Positions 12,101-23,283 of a DNA stretch of 64,000 bases are shown here, piece after piece. Under the pieces are notes generated by a model that saw only the letters and a list, made by a program, of their open reading frames with translations, was not told the DNA's origin and made no database searches. The stretch covers positions 62,875,257-62,939,256 of the forward strand of contig OX104128.1 in NCBI GenBank assembly GCA_944470555.2. The letters run 5' to 3'. The number at the start of each line of letters is the position of its first letter. Within the stretch, counting starts at the first letter, position 1. Origin of the DNA: Heterobilharzia americana (Eukaryota; Platyhelminthes; Trematoda; Strigeidida; Schistosomatidae). The translations under genes were made by a program, and so were the position numbers.

Positions 12101-15100
12101 CGATTTGGATTTTGCTTTTTCTTAGCAACTTCCTAAATTACTCAGCCTTTTTGAAGCATATTTTGTTATCAGTACTTACACGTTACGCAGGCTATTCATC
12201 AGGTAGACAATGGAACACACCGAGTTTAGTTAGGCCGGTTGTGTTACATAACGACGAACGGGCTCTTAAGCAATTAGCCTGGCTAGCAGATGGTTTTATT
12301 TTACCAAGACAATGACATTGCGACAACTTTTAGCAGGATAATGATGCTCAAATATCGTTTTCCATATACAGCCCGAGTAACCTACAAAAGCGCTGGCTCA
12401 AGGTCCACCAGTTGGGGTTCAAACCCAGTGTATCAAACCTGAGGGGAAATGTTCGTATGAGCAATCCAATGAAGCACACCGACAGTCTTTGGGGAAAATA
12501 GCAGTCCTTTCGTTTGCGCAAGTTCTTTCGCCCTACCGCTATAATGCAAAATGTGGTACACGTTAAAGAATGAAGCTTCAGCTTTGTGCGATCTAAAGTA
12601 CCACATGAAAAAAAAGAAACAAGCGCAATATCGACATGTCGAAGGCCGACAAAATTTTCGGCGGGGTAAAACGCGGACTTAGTAGCCAACTGCACAAAAT
12701 AACGAAGTCGGTTGCAATTGGAAATCGATCTGAAAGTCCCTCCTGGTCACCCCATTTGGTTGTATTGGCATTTATTTCAATATTTTTACCCTCGTTATGG
12801 ATGGTGTACCTTTGGCCCCAGCTGGTGTAATGTTACTTGGTCGTTTGACTGTCTTTGACTTGTTACTCAGTATTTGCCTTTGTTGGATTGAGACTCATCA
12901 TAAATGTTTAACTTTCCCACTATGTGACGCTGAACTGTCTACAAGATGATGTTGATTTACTGCGCCCGAAATTTTGTTTTGGTTCAGCTTACGGTTGTGC
13001 TGTGATTTGACTGCTTGTCTTTTGACTGTCTACCGGAAACGTTTATTTGTTGATTTGATTCTGGTAGACAGAGTTATGATCCCTTTTGTCGGGAATATTC
13101 TTATTGACCGTCAGGTTCTTAACGGTCGTATTTGTTTGACCAGTTTTTACCGTATAGTAGGTATTTGCACCTGACAACGTTTTGGACTGTATAGTTACCC
13201 AACGGCACTGTTGAGGTATTTTTGTAATTTTGATGTAACTTATTGTTGCTTTGATAGTACCACAGGCTTTGTTACGAATCTACTACTGAAGTGCTACAGA
13301 TCGTGTTTTGATATTTTGATCCCACCTTTGACTGTGCGTCACTCTCGGAAGTTCGGAAACCACACAGCAGAACGCAGGAACTGGTCAGATGCTCGTCAGT
13401 TGGCACCGCCTAGTTGTTTCCCGCTTTCAGACCAAGATTATTGGACTCTTGTGCTACATCGGTTCACCTTCGGGCCGCCATACCTGAGCGAATCTTTCGG
13501 CAAGTGAAGTTTCTTTTCTGGTGTCTCATTAAGCCGTAAGTGCTGCTGTATTCAGATTAGACACCTCTTGGATGATAAACGAAGTGCGTTTGTGTGTGTA
13601 TATGCCTGTGCGTGCACGTTTATGTATGCGTGTGTGGATGAAATTAAATTCTCAGGGGAACAATACTGTGCCGAAACTATCTCTAGTCGAATAATGTCAC
13701 TCCGACCACAACAACAAAGTAAAATGTAGAGAAACTAGAAACGTTCTTCATTATCAAAACTTTGGATTCATCACAAGAGTCAAAGGGAAGGTGTGGTATT
13801 TACCAACCGCAAAGTTGTCATTGCCATGAGGAAAATGGCAGGCAAAAGTTTCTGGAGGGCCACTTGATGTACTGAAACCAACCTGTTACATTTTTATGCT
13901 GAAGCTGAAAAAGCTGATATTTATCTTCCAGTCGTAATATTCAAGAATATTACCAATCTCTGACAATGTATGGCTCACCAATGAGTGGAATCGACAGTTA
14001 TGCACCCATTAAGGGACAGCAGATAACAAGCCACATACATGCGTTCTTGAGGTATGAAGAATGCTGGCATGCAGATACTTTTATCCAATTTCATCCAGAG
14101 TTTCCACCATTCATATTAGTAATTCTCAGTCGCCTGATGGTCTAGCGTTTTAACGGTCATAATTTCAGCGAATCTTCCACTTGACTGACCGTTTGTTTAA
14201 GAGGACACCAGTTGGTTCCGGAGTGCCATCATCTACGTAATCAGGAGAGCCACCACTTTTTGAAACCCGTAAAACTTATGGGTTCTGCTCGGAATCCGAA
14301 GTGTGGGCTCTAGGAGGTACTCAGGACAATGGTTATGTCAGCTGGGCATAGTAATATTATATATTCCATACGACATAGGTTACATGAATACAAACCAGCT
14401 TACAGGTTTGATCATTTTGGTAATGAGAAATGACTAATATGTACAATGTTAGGCTACACATAAGATACCGTTATTCAAGGCATCTAAGAGGTGTGTTCAG
14501 GCGTGCTCGGTTCGAAACTAGGAATTATTTGGTTTTTGTTTGGATTTTCCAATACTCTTGAGGGTGGGCAGAGGGTGCAGTCGTGACCTTGGGGTGTGTG
14601 CGTTCGTCATAAGGTTTTGATGTCATGGTGCTTGCTGACAAATGCGATTTCTAGGATTCCATTCGAATGCAGGACTGGCTAGGTAAGCCTGAAAAGTGAA
14701 TAACAGGAGCGTGCAGCGGGCGAAATTCAAAACAGGAGCACAAAAATACGCAGGAGTAGATCAACCATGATACATCTGGGTGAGTGCTTTTTACTGACCA
14801 CAAAAATTACTTGAAGAGAAGTATCCAGGAACAACTGTTAAGAGGTAAGCTTGGGTGGAAAAAGATAAAGGTGCGCACGACGGTAATGGAAATTAGTCTG
14901 AAGCGGAAGATATCGCTGCGAAATAGAGAGATTTGAGGATTTTGGACCGGGTATTCACTTGCTATATACCTATGTACAAACGTTTGATGAAGTTATAAAC
15001 ATTAAGGTGAAATTCATGCTTTTTTCTAAGATGGTAACCACCCTTTTATCTGGTCACGTGGGGGGATGATCATAGTGTTGCCTGTTGAGTATTACCATAT

Positions 15101-15390
15101 CGGGGCTATCGAAACAACATGGTGGTGCAGAGTGCTTACTTGTAAGTACCGGTAACAAAGGGCAAATAATGAAACATGTTACATGCTAGGAAAATGCACC
15201 GACAGACAGTTCTTTTATTAATCCGGAGTATAGAGATTATTTTGAGGGACGGATTTTAGGAAACAGGTGTTAAGTCGTGAGATCAGTTAGGTTATGAAGA
15301 AATGTAGGTTACATTAGAGTAGCTACTGAGTTCACCGTTGCAAACCGTATCACACTCCGCTTCCTCTTCACTCTCCGTCATTTTTTAAAA
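3150..15390. other. 12 kb without supportable genes
   Basis: No host exon, RT motif or RNA gene could be supported. Small open frames are present (for example 5,912-6,238, 8,069-8,401 on the minus strand and 13,211-13,507) but none has a recognisable motif or paired splice signals. Weak tRNA/SINE-like traces occur near 5,220-5,290 and 14,130-14,230. A GT-rich tract lies near 13,590-13,640. A good splice-acceptor-like pyrimidine tract ending in cag lies near 11,508, but no coding sequence follows it. The region is probably intergenic or a deep intron with old repeats. Confidence 0.35.
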
Positions 15391-16103
15391 AGAAATTAGA
15401 TTTTAACTTAGGTAATGCTTTTAGTTTTCGGTATTGTATACTTTTGTCATTGCTATTAATCCCCCTTGAGTCTAGGTACCAGTAGCACCATTGTACATGG
15501 TTTTACCGTTTGTGGTTTGGCCGTCAACGGATTGATGAGAATCGCTAGATAGGAGGAACTCACTAAGTAATCGTTGAAACTGGCCGAGAGATCGACATGC
15601 TCGTATAGGAGTGGGAAGTTTGTTCCACAACATACTGTATTGCGTTATGAAAAACCTACATCGAAGTTTTGAGCGATAATTATTTATTGGGATGATGTGC
15701 TCCCTATTACGCAGATTATATGCCTGTGTTGATTTAAAAGTGACAGCACATTTCGTTTTAAAGTTTCCAAATAGAAGACGAAAAAGAAATGTTGGGTTGA
15801 GCTTCAGGCGTCTCAGCCAGAGTGATTCTAGTTCTATTTTTTTGCATCTTGCTTCGTATGCAAGTCCTTCGTTATGTATTAGTAGGCGCCGAGTATTGTT
15901 TCGTTGTTCTCTACGCGAATTCTGTCCTATGCTTTCATGTTACCATAGATAACCGTGCAGTACTCTAATATTGGGCTAACCATAGCCTTGTACAGTATAA
16001 GTTTTGCCCCAGGTGTGAGTATGTTTCTGTGTAGAAGACCAATGAGTCTTCTGCCCTTGGAAACTGTTGAATCTGTGCATTCGGTAAAAGTCAAACTTCT
16101 GGA

Positions 16104-18383
16104 TTAAGTGCTTCTTAGGTCTTTCACAGTGTTGTATACCTGCAGTGCAATGTCACCCAAGTGCAGCGTTACATCTGGGTGGGATTCATTGAGATAGAGG
16201 ATGTCACTTTTATTTGGGTTTAAGGGGAGCTGCCAGGTCACGCTCCATGTGAATATTCTCTTCAGATTCTCTTGTATTTGAAGGAAACCCTGTGTTAGTG
16301 CTGCAGGAGAAAAGCTGTAGGCCATCTTCAAGTCGTCTGAGGAAAGGTAAGGTATGCCGTTTCGGATAACACTGAAGATATCGTTTACAAAGGTTGAGAA
16401 AATTGACGGTCTTAGCGCAGTACCCTGGACAAAACCACTTTGTATAGGTCTAGGGGAGGAGTAGCAATTACTGAATTTTACTACTTGGAAGCGACCCTCT
16501 AAAGATGTTCTGAGCCAGGACAGTAACGGGTCTTGGAAACCATATGATTGCAACTTAGTGACCAGGCGTTTGTGAGGCACCTTATCGAATGCTTGCTTGA
16601 AGTCTAAGAAAAGGGTAGTTACAAATAGGCCTTGGTCACGCTTGCTTGTAACGTTGTCTAGATAGTCAAGATAGCTTGTAGCACGTGACCGGCCTTTCAA
16701 GAATCCATGTTGTGCTGGTGAGAGTAATTGGTTTGTCGTCATATAGTCGACAACTGCTTTCACAATCACCTTTTCCATAGTCCTGGATACTACTGACGTG
16801 ATGTTTATAGGTCGGTAGTTTTCTATATTAGATGTTGGTCCACATTTATGCTTAGGACATATGTATGATAGTTTCCAGTTCTCAGGGTAATTGCCACTGG
16901 AGAGGGACGTATTAAAGAGCTTCAAGAGAATCAGCGGTATATCTTCGCCACCTCTTTTTAACAAGATGGTTGGAATTCCATCAGGCCCCGCACTGTATGA
17001 GGTTCGAAGTGATGCTATAGCTACAGAGATGTTTTCTTTAGCGAAGAGCACAGTACTTATAGGGTGAGTTGACGTTGGCGGTGCACCAGTGGCTTTAATT
17101 TCGTCCTCTTGTGTAATGCAGCTAGCAGACTGGCAACCGAACAGCCCGCTGATTTGTAGTGGGTCGTCGTAGAGGATGCCGTTGTCTATAAATAAACTAG
17201 GGGCATTATTTCTAGAGCTGCTTATCCAGGTTTTCATCCGTCTCACTAGTGCCTCTGTATTACTAGCTTTACAACATTGGATTCGTTCCTGTTAAAAAGC
17301 CTCCAGTACTACTTCTACCTTGAATGTGTCGTAGGTGTCTTTGAGTGTGACAAGCGATGAAAAGTTGTTCGGCTTATAACACTCCCTGGCATGGTTTTGC
17401 ATGTGGTTGCGTACTTTCATAGGTACATAGTCAACTCTGCTTTTCTTAATTTCTCTTTGGTGCGGTGGAGCAATATAGTCTTGAGCTGTGCCTATATATT
17501 CATAGAATAGATCACAGAGTTCTTTGGCTAAACTGTTGGTAAAGTAGGGGCTCCAATCTAGGCATCGTAGAAACGATTGTAGTTCGTCCCTTTCGGCATA
17601 CTTGCAGTCTCCAGTTAGTACTGTTCCTGACTTTCGGGCTAATTTTGTGCTGGATACGTTGAAGTGTCCACATACAACTTTGCGATCGCTACCTGGAAAT
17701 TGTGCACCCACTTGGAGTTTTGTGGACGTGGTTCTGTTTGTGAAGACCAGGTCCAGGACACTAGTGTACCTGGTAGGGTGTTCCACATGTTGTTGCCAAT
17801 CCTCTGTTTCAAGAATGCTTATGAATTTATCAAAGCTGTCTGGATAGCTGCCTGGTTGCCACGTTACATCCTGCCTGTTAAAGTCATCACATATAATTTT
17901 CGCTGTGTGTGGTAGTGTTGCCACACGGGCGAACACTCTTGTTAACTTGTCGTCGTATTCGACTGAAAAGGGAGGGGGCCGGTAAATGCATCCTATTAGG
18001 AGGGATGCGGAGCAAGTAAGTTCGGCTATAATCCATACTGAGTCGTAAATCTCGTTTAACTCAGATGTAGGGCACTGTGTAGCAGTGGTGTCGGACTTTA
18101 CATAGATAATGCACCCTCCTCCCTTACCATGTAGTCTGTCCCTCCTGAACAAGGAATAGTTGTCCATGAAGATCTCTGAGCCACAAACATCAGAGGTACA
18201 CCATATTTCCGTAGCCATTATCACGGACAGATCACATATCAGAGATAGCAGCAAAATCTCTTCCGTTCTTTTGCGTATAGAGCAGGCGTTAATCAAGAAA
18301 AACGAGAGCGAGTTAAGGGTACGAGTCAGCGCTTCCGTACATCTCTTGTGGGTCCTTTGCGTACATCGTGCTAGCGACGTCAT
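16104..18383 (-). pseudogene. LINE endonuclease-reverse transcriptase, one nonsense codon
   Basis: This is the replication protein of the surrounding LINE. The endonuclease part is at residues 30-240 of the frame: NACSIR near 32, TEIW near 58, GGGCIIYV near 88, GCIYRPP near 131, DDFN near 166, DLVFTN near 211 and SDRKVV near 232. The last motif is normally SDH, so the catalytic histidine is replaced by arginine. The RT part follows, with GFLKGRS, LDFKQAFDKVPH, a modified SG-x-x-QG-x-x-L box and SSDD where F/Y-A-D-D is usual. Two open frames, 18,383-17,292 and 17,246-16,104, lie in the same reading frame and are separated by a TAA at 17,292-17,294. No indel is needed to join them, so the copy looks fairly young. 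The frame is lost after 16,104, before the natural C-terminus. Confidence 0.85.
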
Positions 18384-19466
18384 GGCCTTTTGTACAGGGC
18401 GATGATTTGGTGCTGTTTACCTCGGAAGGAGCGAGGTATTCCCCACATTGTGATTGGTATGGAGACTGTTGGTCAGGGTAATGAGCAGATGATCCCATGG
18501 CATCCGAATCACCTGCATTACTGGTGGCGTTGCAGCCGTAGACTGCCCGAAAAAACCCTGTTCATAAGAAGTAACGGGGATTGATAAGTTGTATGGCACA
18601 TCTATCAGCTGGTTGCCGTATGCATTATGGTCATAGCCAAATTCATATTCCCCAGGATTTTCTTTAGGGGATCTGTTGTAATTTTTTCCTTGTGTGGCGT
18701 ATGACCCACTTTTTGCGGCGTATTGGTGGGCGGAAAGCATAGTCTGTGAATACCATTTGGCTCCCTATCCAATAACTGTGATCGTTGAGGGGTCCGGCCG
18801 TGATGTGTGTCTGCTAGTGATCGCGGAAGTGTTAACAAGTGTGGATCGCCTGGAGAGTAGTTATTTGACTTGGTCATAGGGTGACCTGAGAAACAACGTC
18901 TGGCATTTTCCCTAGTGTGACTTTGCGAGGGTGCAATGGTGTTTCGGCTATTCGTATTGCTTTTTCGTCTACTGTCCTGGCCGCTCAATTGCCTTCTCGG
19001 CAATTTATTTAACCTGGGTGGGTGCACAGTGGAGTTTGTATAAGAGTGACTAGTGCCATCTGTACTCTTCGTCATCTGCCCATTTGATGCATATAAGTTA
19101 AGCGTTGGCTGAAGTGGGGTAGATTGGACTGTTTACACGCTAGGTTTCGGGACAGTCCTATGGTAACAGGGTGCTTGTGGCTGGTGCCGGGTGTGTTTAT
19201 AAGCTGAGTGACACCTGATGACGACATAGTAATGTCCTCAGTATTTTGTTGGGTCGATAGCGTAGCACTTGGTTTGGGGGTGACCTGTGTGATGGGTGAG
19301 ATGGAGACTGGCTTTCCACTCCTGTAGGCAGTGAGATAACCTTTATGAGGTCGTGTGCCTGTTTTCGAGTGTAGTTCATCGATTTGTCCAAGCCTACCGT
19401 CGTGTCATCGGCTCTACTACGTCTGTGTATGAGTAGGCTAATTTGTGGGCTTTGGTGTTCCTCATT

Positions 19467-20006
19467 CTATTGTGTTGGTACGGTAACTGGCTCGCTAACA
19501 GATTGTGTTGCCGTTTTGGGTACCGAAGCTTGACTAGAATTTGCAGCTTTTAATATTTTTGTGCAAGCACGTCTTTGACAAGGTGTTAGGTCTTGAGAAA
19601 CTTTGACACTTTTATATGGTGTGGATACACTAATAAGTTGCTTGGATGATAGGAAGTGTCTGGCTCGGTAAGAGCCACTAAATTTGAACGACAGAGGGCA
19701 GGTATATTTCCCCAACTTCTTGTGGAGACGGGTAACTTGGCATTCTGCAGAAGACATGTTACCAGCCTGCAGACATAGGGCTTTTACTTGTCTGATCAGT
19801 TCGTGGTCGGGAATGTTGTACACTAGTACATTGTGTGAGGACATAATCCTTTTATTAACCCCTGTAGCAATGAAACCTAGGACACTTTCTATTTTCAATA
19901 AGGTTTGAGTACTGGCTTCTAGATTAGGCTGACAAAGATGCAACAGTGGCAGAACAACTTCATGCTTAGCGTTCATGTCTTGTAATGACTTCTGGAGGGT
20001 GATCAA
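19467..20006 (-). CDS. LINE ORF1-like protein (179 aa), coiled coil plus RRM-like segment
   Basis: This lies upstream of the endonuclease-RT ORF on the same strand, which is the position of ORF1 in CR1/Jockey elements. The first 50 or so residues are helical and leucine-rich. Residues of about 57-125 contain 'NVLVYNIPDHE' and later 'GKYTCPLSFKF', which resemble the RNA-binding segment of LINE ORF1 proteins (N-V-V-I-x-x-I/L-P-E, then R-L-G and a P-L pair). The C-terminal 30 residues are Ser/Thr/Gln-rich. The role would be nucleic-acid binding and chaperone activity in the LINE particle. Assignment rests on position and weak motifs. The downstream part of ORF1 (18,605-19,400) is frame-broken. 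Confidence 0.5.
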   Translation of the reverse strand: MITLQKSLQDMNAKHEVVLPLLHLCQPNLEASTQTLLKIESVLGFIATGVNKRIMSSHNVLVYNIPDHELIRQVKALCLQAGNMSSAECQVTRLHKKLGKYTCPLSFKFSGSYRARHFLSSKQLISVSTPYKSVKVSQDLTPCQRRACTKILKAANSSQASVPKTATQSVSEPVTVPTQ

Positions 20007-20689
20007 AATTTCCTTGTTTTTACGAGAAGTGTTATATAGCTCCGGTATGAGATAGACTACCTTAACTTCAGGACCTCTTTAAGGGCTTGATGTCGAACCA
20101 CTTAGTGAACGTGCTCCTTTAGTTGAGGCTCTAGGGTTAGGTTTACGTGTATGTACAGCACACATACATTTGTTAAGCTGGACCATGGTGGAGCAGTAGT
20201 ATTTACACGTTTATTAGGTTCGTCAATACCTAAGAACAAGTAAAATAACCAGCAGTCACAGAAGGTTTAGTAACGACTTACGTATCAAATATGACAGTTG
20301 TTGGCAAGTGTTTCTTTACACTTCAGGTAACATATATTGCGAAACTATTTTGTCTCGAAGCTAACAGTGTTGGTTCGTAACTCATCACTGAGTCCGTTAG
20401 AGTGGTATTATAATCACTTGTATCAACATCATACACGAATGATTGTTCTACATACGACTAAGGTCAACATTTGCTTTATTCACAACTATCTCTCTAAGGA
20501 TCTCATGGTTGCAGGATGCGGAAAAGAAGTTGAGCAATAGTCCGTTTGGCTCACCACACTTCCAAACTTATTGTTTAGAAGGGACGATCTAACAACAACG
20601 ATGGTTCGCTGACTCCTATTTAATTACTATTCTTTCTTATCAGATTAAATTTGAAAGGACTATCTTGTTATCAAAGGTTGATGTGAGAT

Positions 20690-21030
20690 AATGCGAAGCA
20701 GTTAAGATGGATGATATCGAACACTTCCAGCAATACCTTGAAGATACTGGAATTCTCAGTGACTCGGGAAATTGTCCTAATTTAAACCCATGTGCAATAG
20801 AACAGTCTTATCCATGAAATTTGGTGCATCATAGAAAAAATCCTGAAATTATGAGTAAACTTAAAACGACTGCTTGCTTAAAAGGATGAGGTTCTATTTA
20901 TTCAACAAGCTAACGCGCCTCCCTCCTTAGTATCTCGCTTTGTTCATGTTCAACCAAAAGGTCAATACTACGGTGCTTTCACCGAAAAAGACGTATGTCA
21001 TATCACTCAGGTCGTTTCAGTTAACTAGTT
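20690..21030 (+). pseudogene. Unrecognised protein-like relic
   Basis: In one frame from about 20,692 the sequence reads 'VKMDDIEHFQQYLEDTGILS' and on through 'NPCAIEQSYP' before a stop. After a shift, 'LFIQQANAPPSLVSRFVHVQ' is followed by 'PKGQYYGAFTEKDV' before the next stop near 21,026. The residue composition looks like real protein rather than chance translation. I do not recognise the family. It could be a broken transposon gene (gag or transposase) or a decayed host exon. No flanking repeats were identified. Confidence 0.3.
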
Positions 21031-21039
21031 GGACTTACA

Positions 21040-23045
21040 GACACGTAGCCATCCGCTGAACTCGGAAATAATCCCTTCAGTAACTTCATAGTGGCCTGAA
21101 ATGTCCTACTGTCGCGTTCTCACACTCAGATACCAGTGCATAGACCTTGTTTACTGATCTTGATGGAGGTCGAAAGAATCTAGTTCCTGATTAGCTCTAT
21201 AAAACTTGGAGTAAGATGGCACCCAGAATTAAGGTTGTTTCAGTGAAGGCTCACCCGAACGTTCATTACCCTCTTAATTATAATCTTCCACAAATGCAGC
21301 AAACATAGAACATGAGAGACTAACAGTTTCTCATCTACATACAACGTGCAAGTATTCAAGGTTAGTTGTCCCGTTCAATTTAACAGTGACCTTGAGAATC
21401 CAATGCAAAACTTTACGGGTAGCGTTGAGTGATACTTGTGTTTTGTCTTATGATAGTTCCTTGTATTTTCTAGCTGCAATCTATCTCTTTGCTATTTTGA
21501 AACCGTATGCCAAGTGCTTTCTTCGGTTTAGTCATCAATAATGAGGGTAGCCGGCCAACGTTCATTAGACTTTGGTTTTTGGATTTTCTTCTGGTGGCTT
21601 CAAAGGTAATTGCTCAGCAGGTGAAAAAAATAGGACGATTTAGTCACGAGATCATCATTAAGAGCCTGGAATGCCAATATTTTGTTTAAGTAACTCGTGC
21701 ACTTAAAGCAACCTCACATATTACGTCGATCCATATGTTCCTTGAAGGCTGAATTAACTGTTTCAGTCATTTAATGAGCACCGAGTCTTCGAGTGTGCTG
21801 CGGTGCCTTAGCTCACGTCCTTAATGAAGGCCTGGCTGTTCGGGTGCAGTGCTTGATGTGGGGTTGTTGAAAACTAGGAAACCGTATCCAGGTTAGCAAA
21901 CTGTTTGAGCTTCCAAGTTTAGGGTTAGTAGGTTGAGTAGCCTGCAGTGATCCTGGCAGTATAAACCTCTACAAAGATCCTATTTCTCCATGTGGGTGTC
22001 CACTGACAGAGAAACTATCACGAGTCCCAGTTATATGTCCCAGTCGTTAAGCACCGTATGAGGGGATTTGAGTTCTCACAGCTAATTCGACCATTGCTTT
22101 CAAATCTATTTGTGTGATGACCTCATGTTATCAGTCTTAAATGAATCAGAAAGATTAGAGAAATCGGCATTCAACTCACTATTCAGGATACAACACGCTA
22201 GTTTGAAATCTTTCCCTGCGATATGACAATGGAGAAAGATTAAGACTTCCTAATTGTTTTTCATCGAAAAGTGCATGTAAAGGTCCTATCCCTAGATTAC
22301 TATCCACTCTTTGTTCCTACGTCGGAGTGTCTGATCCTTGCTCGAGGTAAGAAATAGCTGATTGTGTGCAGTCTTACGTAAGTAGGATTTAGGATCCTAC
22401 ATATCTGTCCATCAAATCACTTAAAGACCGCTGAGTAACCATTGCGTGTGAAATACCTTGGCTGGAGCTGTATTATAATGTCTCATTGCATTGAAGATAT
22501 GACTAAAAGAAACCTTTAGATCCTTTCGTTCCGTAACCCAAGGCAATATTGGCCCATCTTGAGTTGATAAGGAATTAAGGTTTTCAAATTCTTAGGGACA
22601 AATTTTATTTGCCTTAAGATTCCCTAGTTAAGGCACTCTAATCTGCTAAATACCATGCAATCTCTACGGATTTGAACCAGCTGGTCAAAGTCAAGTTATT
22701 GGAGGATAATAACGCAGCTAGAATTGAAGAAAAAGAGGTGACGAACATCAGTAGTTCAGGGAAAATTCATATCGCGATACATGCAAAAGGTGCTAATATT
22801 TAGTGGATGCTTTAGAAATAATACAGCATCTACTCTAAAAATGTGTACAGTTTTACTAACAATAAAATCAAAGAACAAACAGTGGCGGGACCACAAAAAT
22901 CCAGTGTCCAGTGGCTGCTGTGATATGATTGTGAACAATGACTTGTGTGCGCAACGTCATCCAGCTTTTAATGCTGTGTATTATGTCACAAATAAGTTTG
23001 ATATTGAACTTATTAGGCTCTTGTATAATTTTTTTCAATTACATG
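21040..23045. other. Non-coding stretch upstream of the AAA+ gene
   Basis: No motif-bearing ORF was found. A 78-codon open frame at 22,781-23,047 runs up to the stop just before the first AAA+ exon. It has no recognised domain and I could not pair it with a splice donor. This is where a promoter or a 5'-UTR exon of the AAA+ gene should lie, but I see no defining element. Confidence 0.3.
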
Positions 23046-23050
23046 TGTAG

Positions 23051-23283
23051 ATGAAACCAGATATTTTACTTCCTCGTTCATTTATTCGGAAGAATCAGTT
23101 GTACCCATTTCAAGTTGTTGTTGTGAATGACAAATTCCCTGCAGTTATTGGGCTTTCAACGTCGGACAGTATTGAAATTCCTGAGAGCACTGTATCCAGG
23201 TTTGGATCAAACATGTCCGAAAGATTTACTATCCAGTTACCAACTCGGGTGACACCAGCAAAGTTGTTAAAAATGGAGATAAC
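23051..23283 (+). CDS. AAA+ gene exon 1 (N-domain start)
   Basis: The exon opens with ATG (MKPDILLPRSF) and runs 77 codons plus two bases to a donor gtaact at 23,284. The pattern with 'FQVVVVNDKFPAVIGLS' and a later R-V-T-P-A-K looks like the beta-rich N-domain of CDC48/AFG2 ATPases. An in-frame stop lies immediately before the ATG, so this is either the true start or the first codon after a splice acceptor (pyrimidine-rich run, then 'tag' at 23,048-23,050). Confidence 0.6.

Larger units (their letters stand above)
15400..20100 (-). mobile_element. CR1/Jockey-like non-LTR retrotransposon, nearly full length
   Basis: Reading the minus strand from about 20,100 down gives an ORF1-like protein (19,467-20,006), a broken ORF1/linker region in several frames (18,400-19,400), an apurinic-type endonuclease plus reverse transcriptase ORF (18,383-16,104), and then a decayed RT C-terminus with a long 3' tail (16,103 to about 15,400). 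The tail still reads 'GRRLIGLLHRNIL', 'KAMVSPILEYCTVIYG' and 'FHNAIQYVVEQTSHSY' across frame breaks. The motif order identifies an APE-type LINE of the CR1/Jockey superfamily, the group that includes SR1 and Perere elements. The 3' end is not sharply defined. Confidence 0.8.

Noticed and set aside
12974..13507. Run of open frames resembling a small coding region
   Set aside because: The frames differ, no known motif is present and no paired splice sites or poly(A) signal define a gene.
22781..23047. Open frame just upstream of AAA+ exon 1
   Set aside because: It ends at the stop directly before the exon 1 ATG, and I found no donor to join it in phase. It may be 5' flank or UTR.
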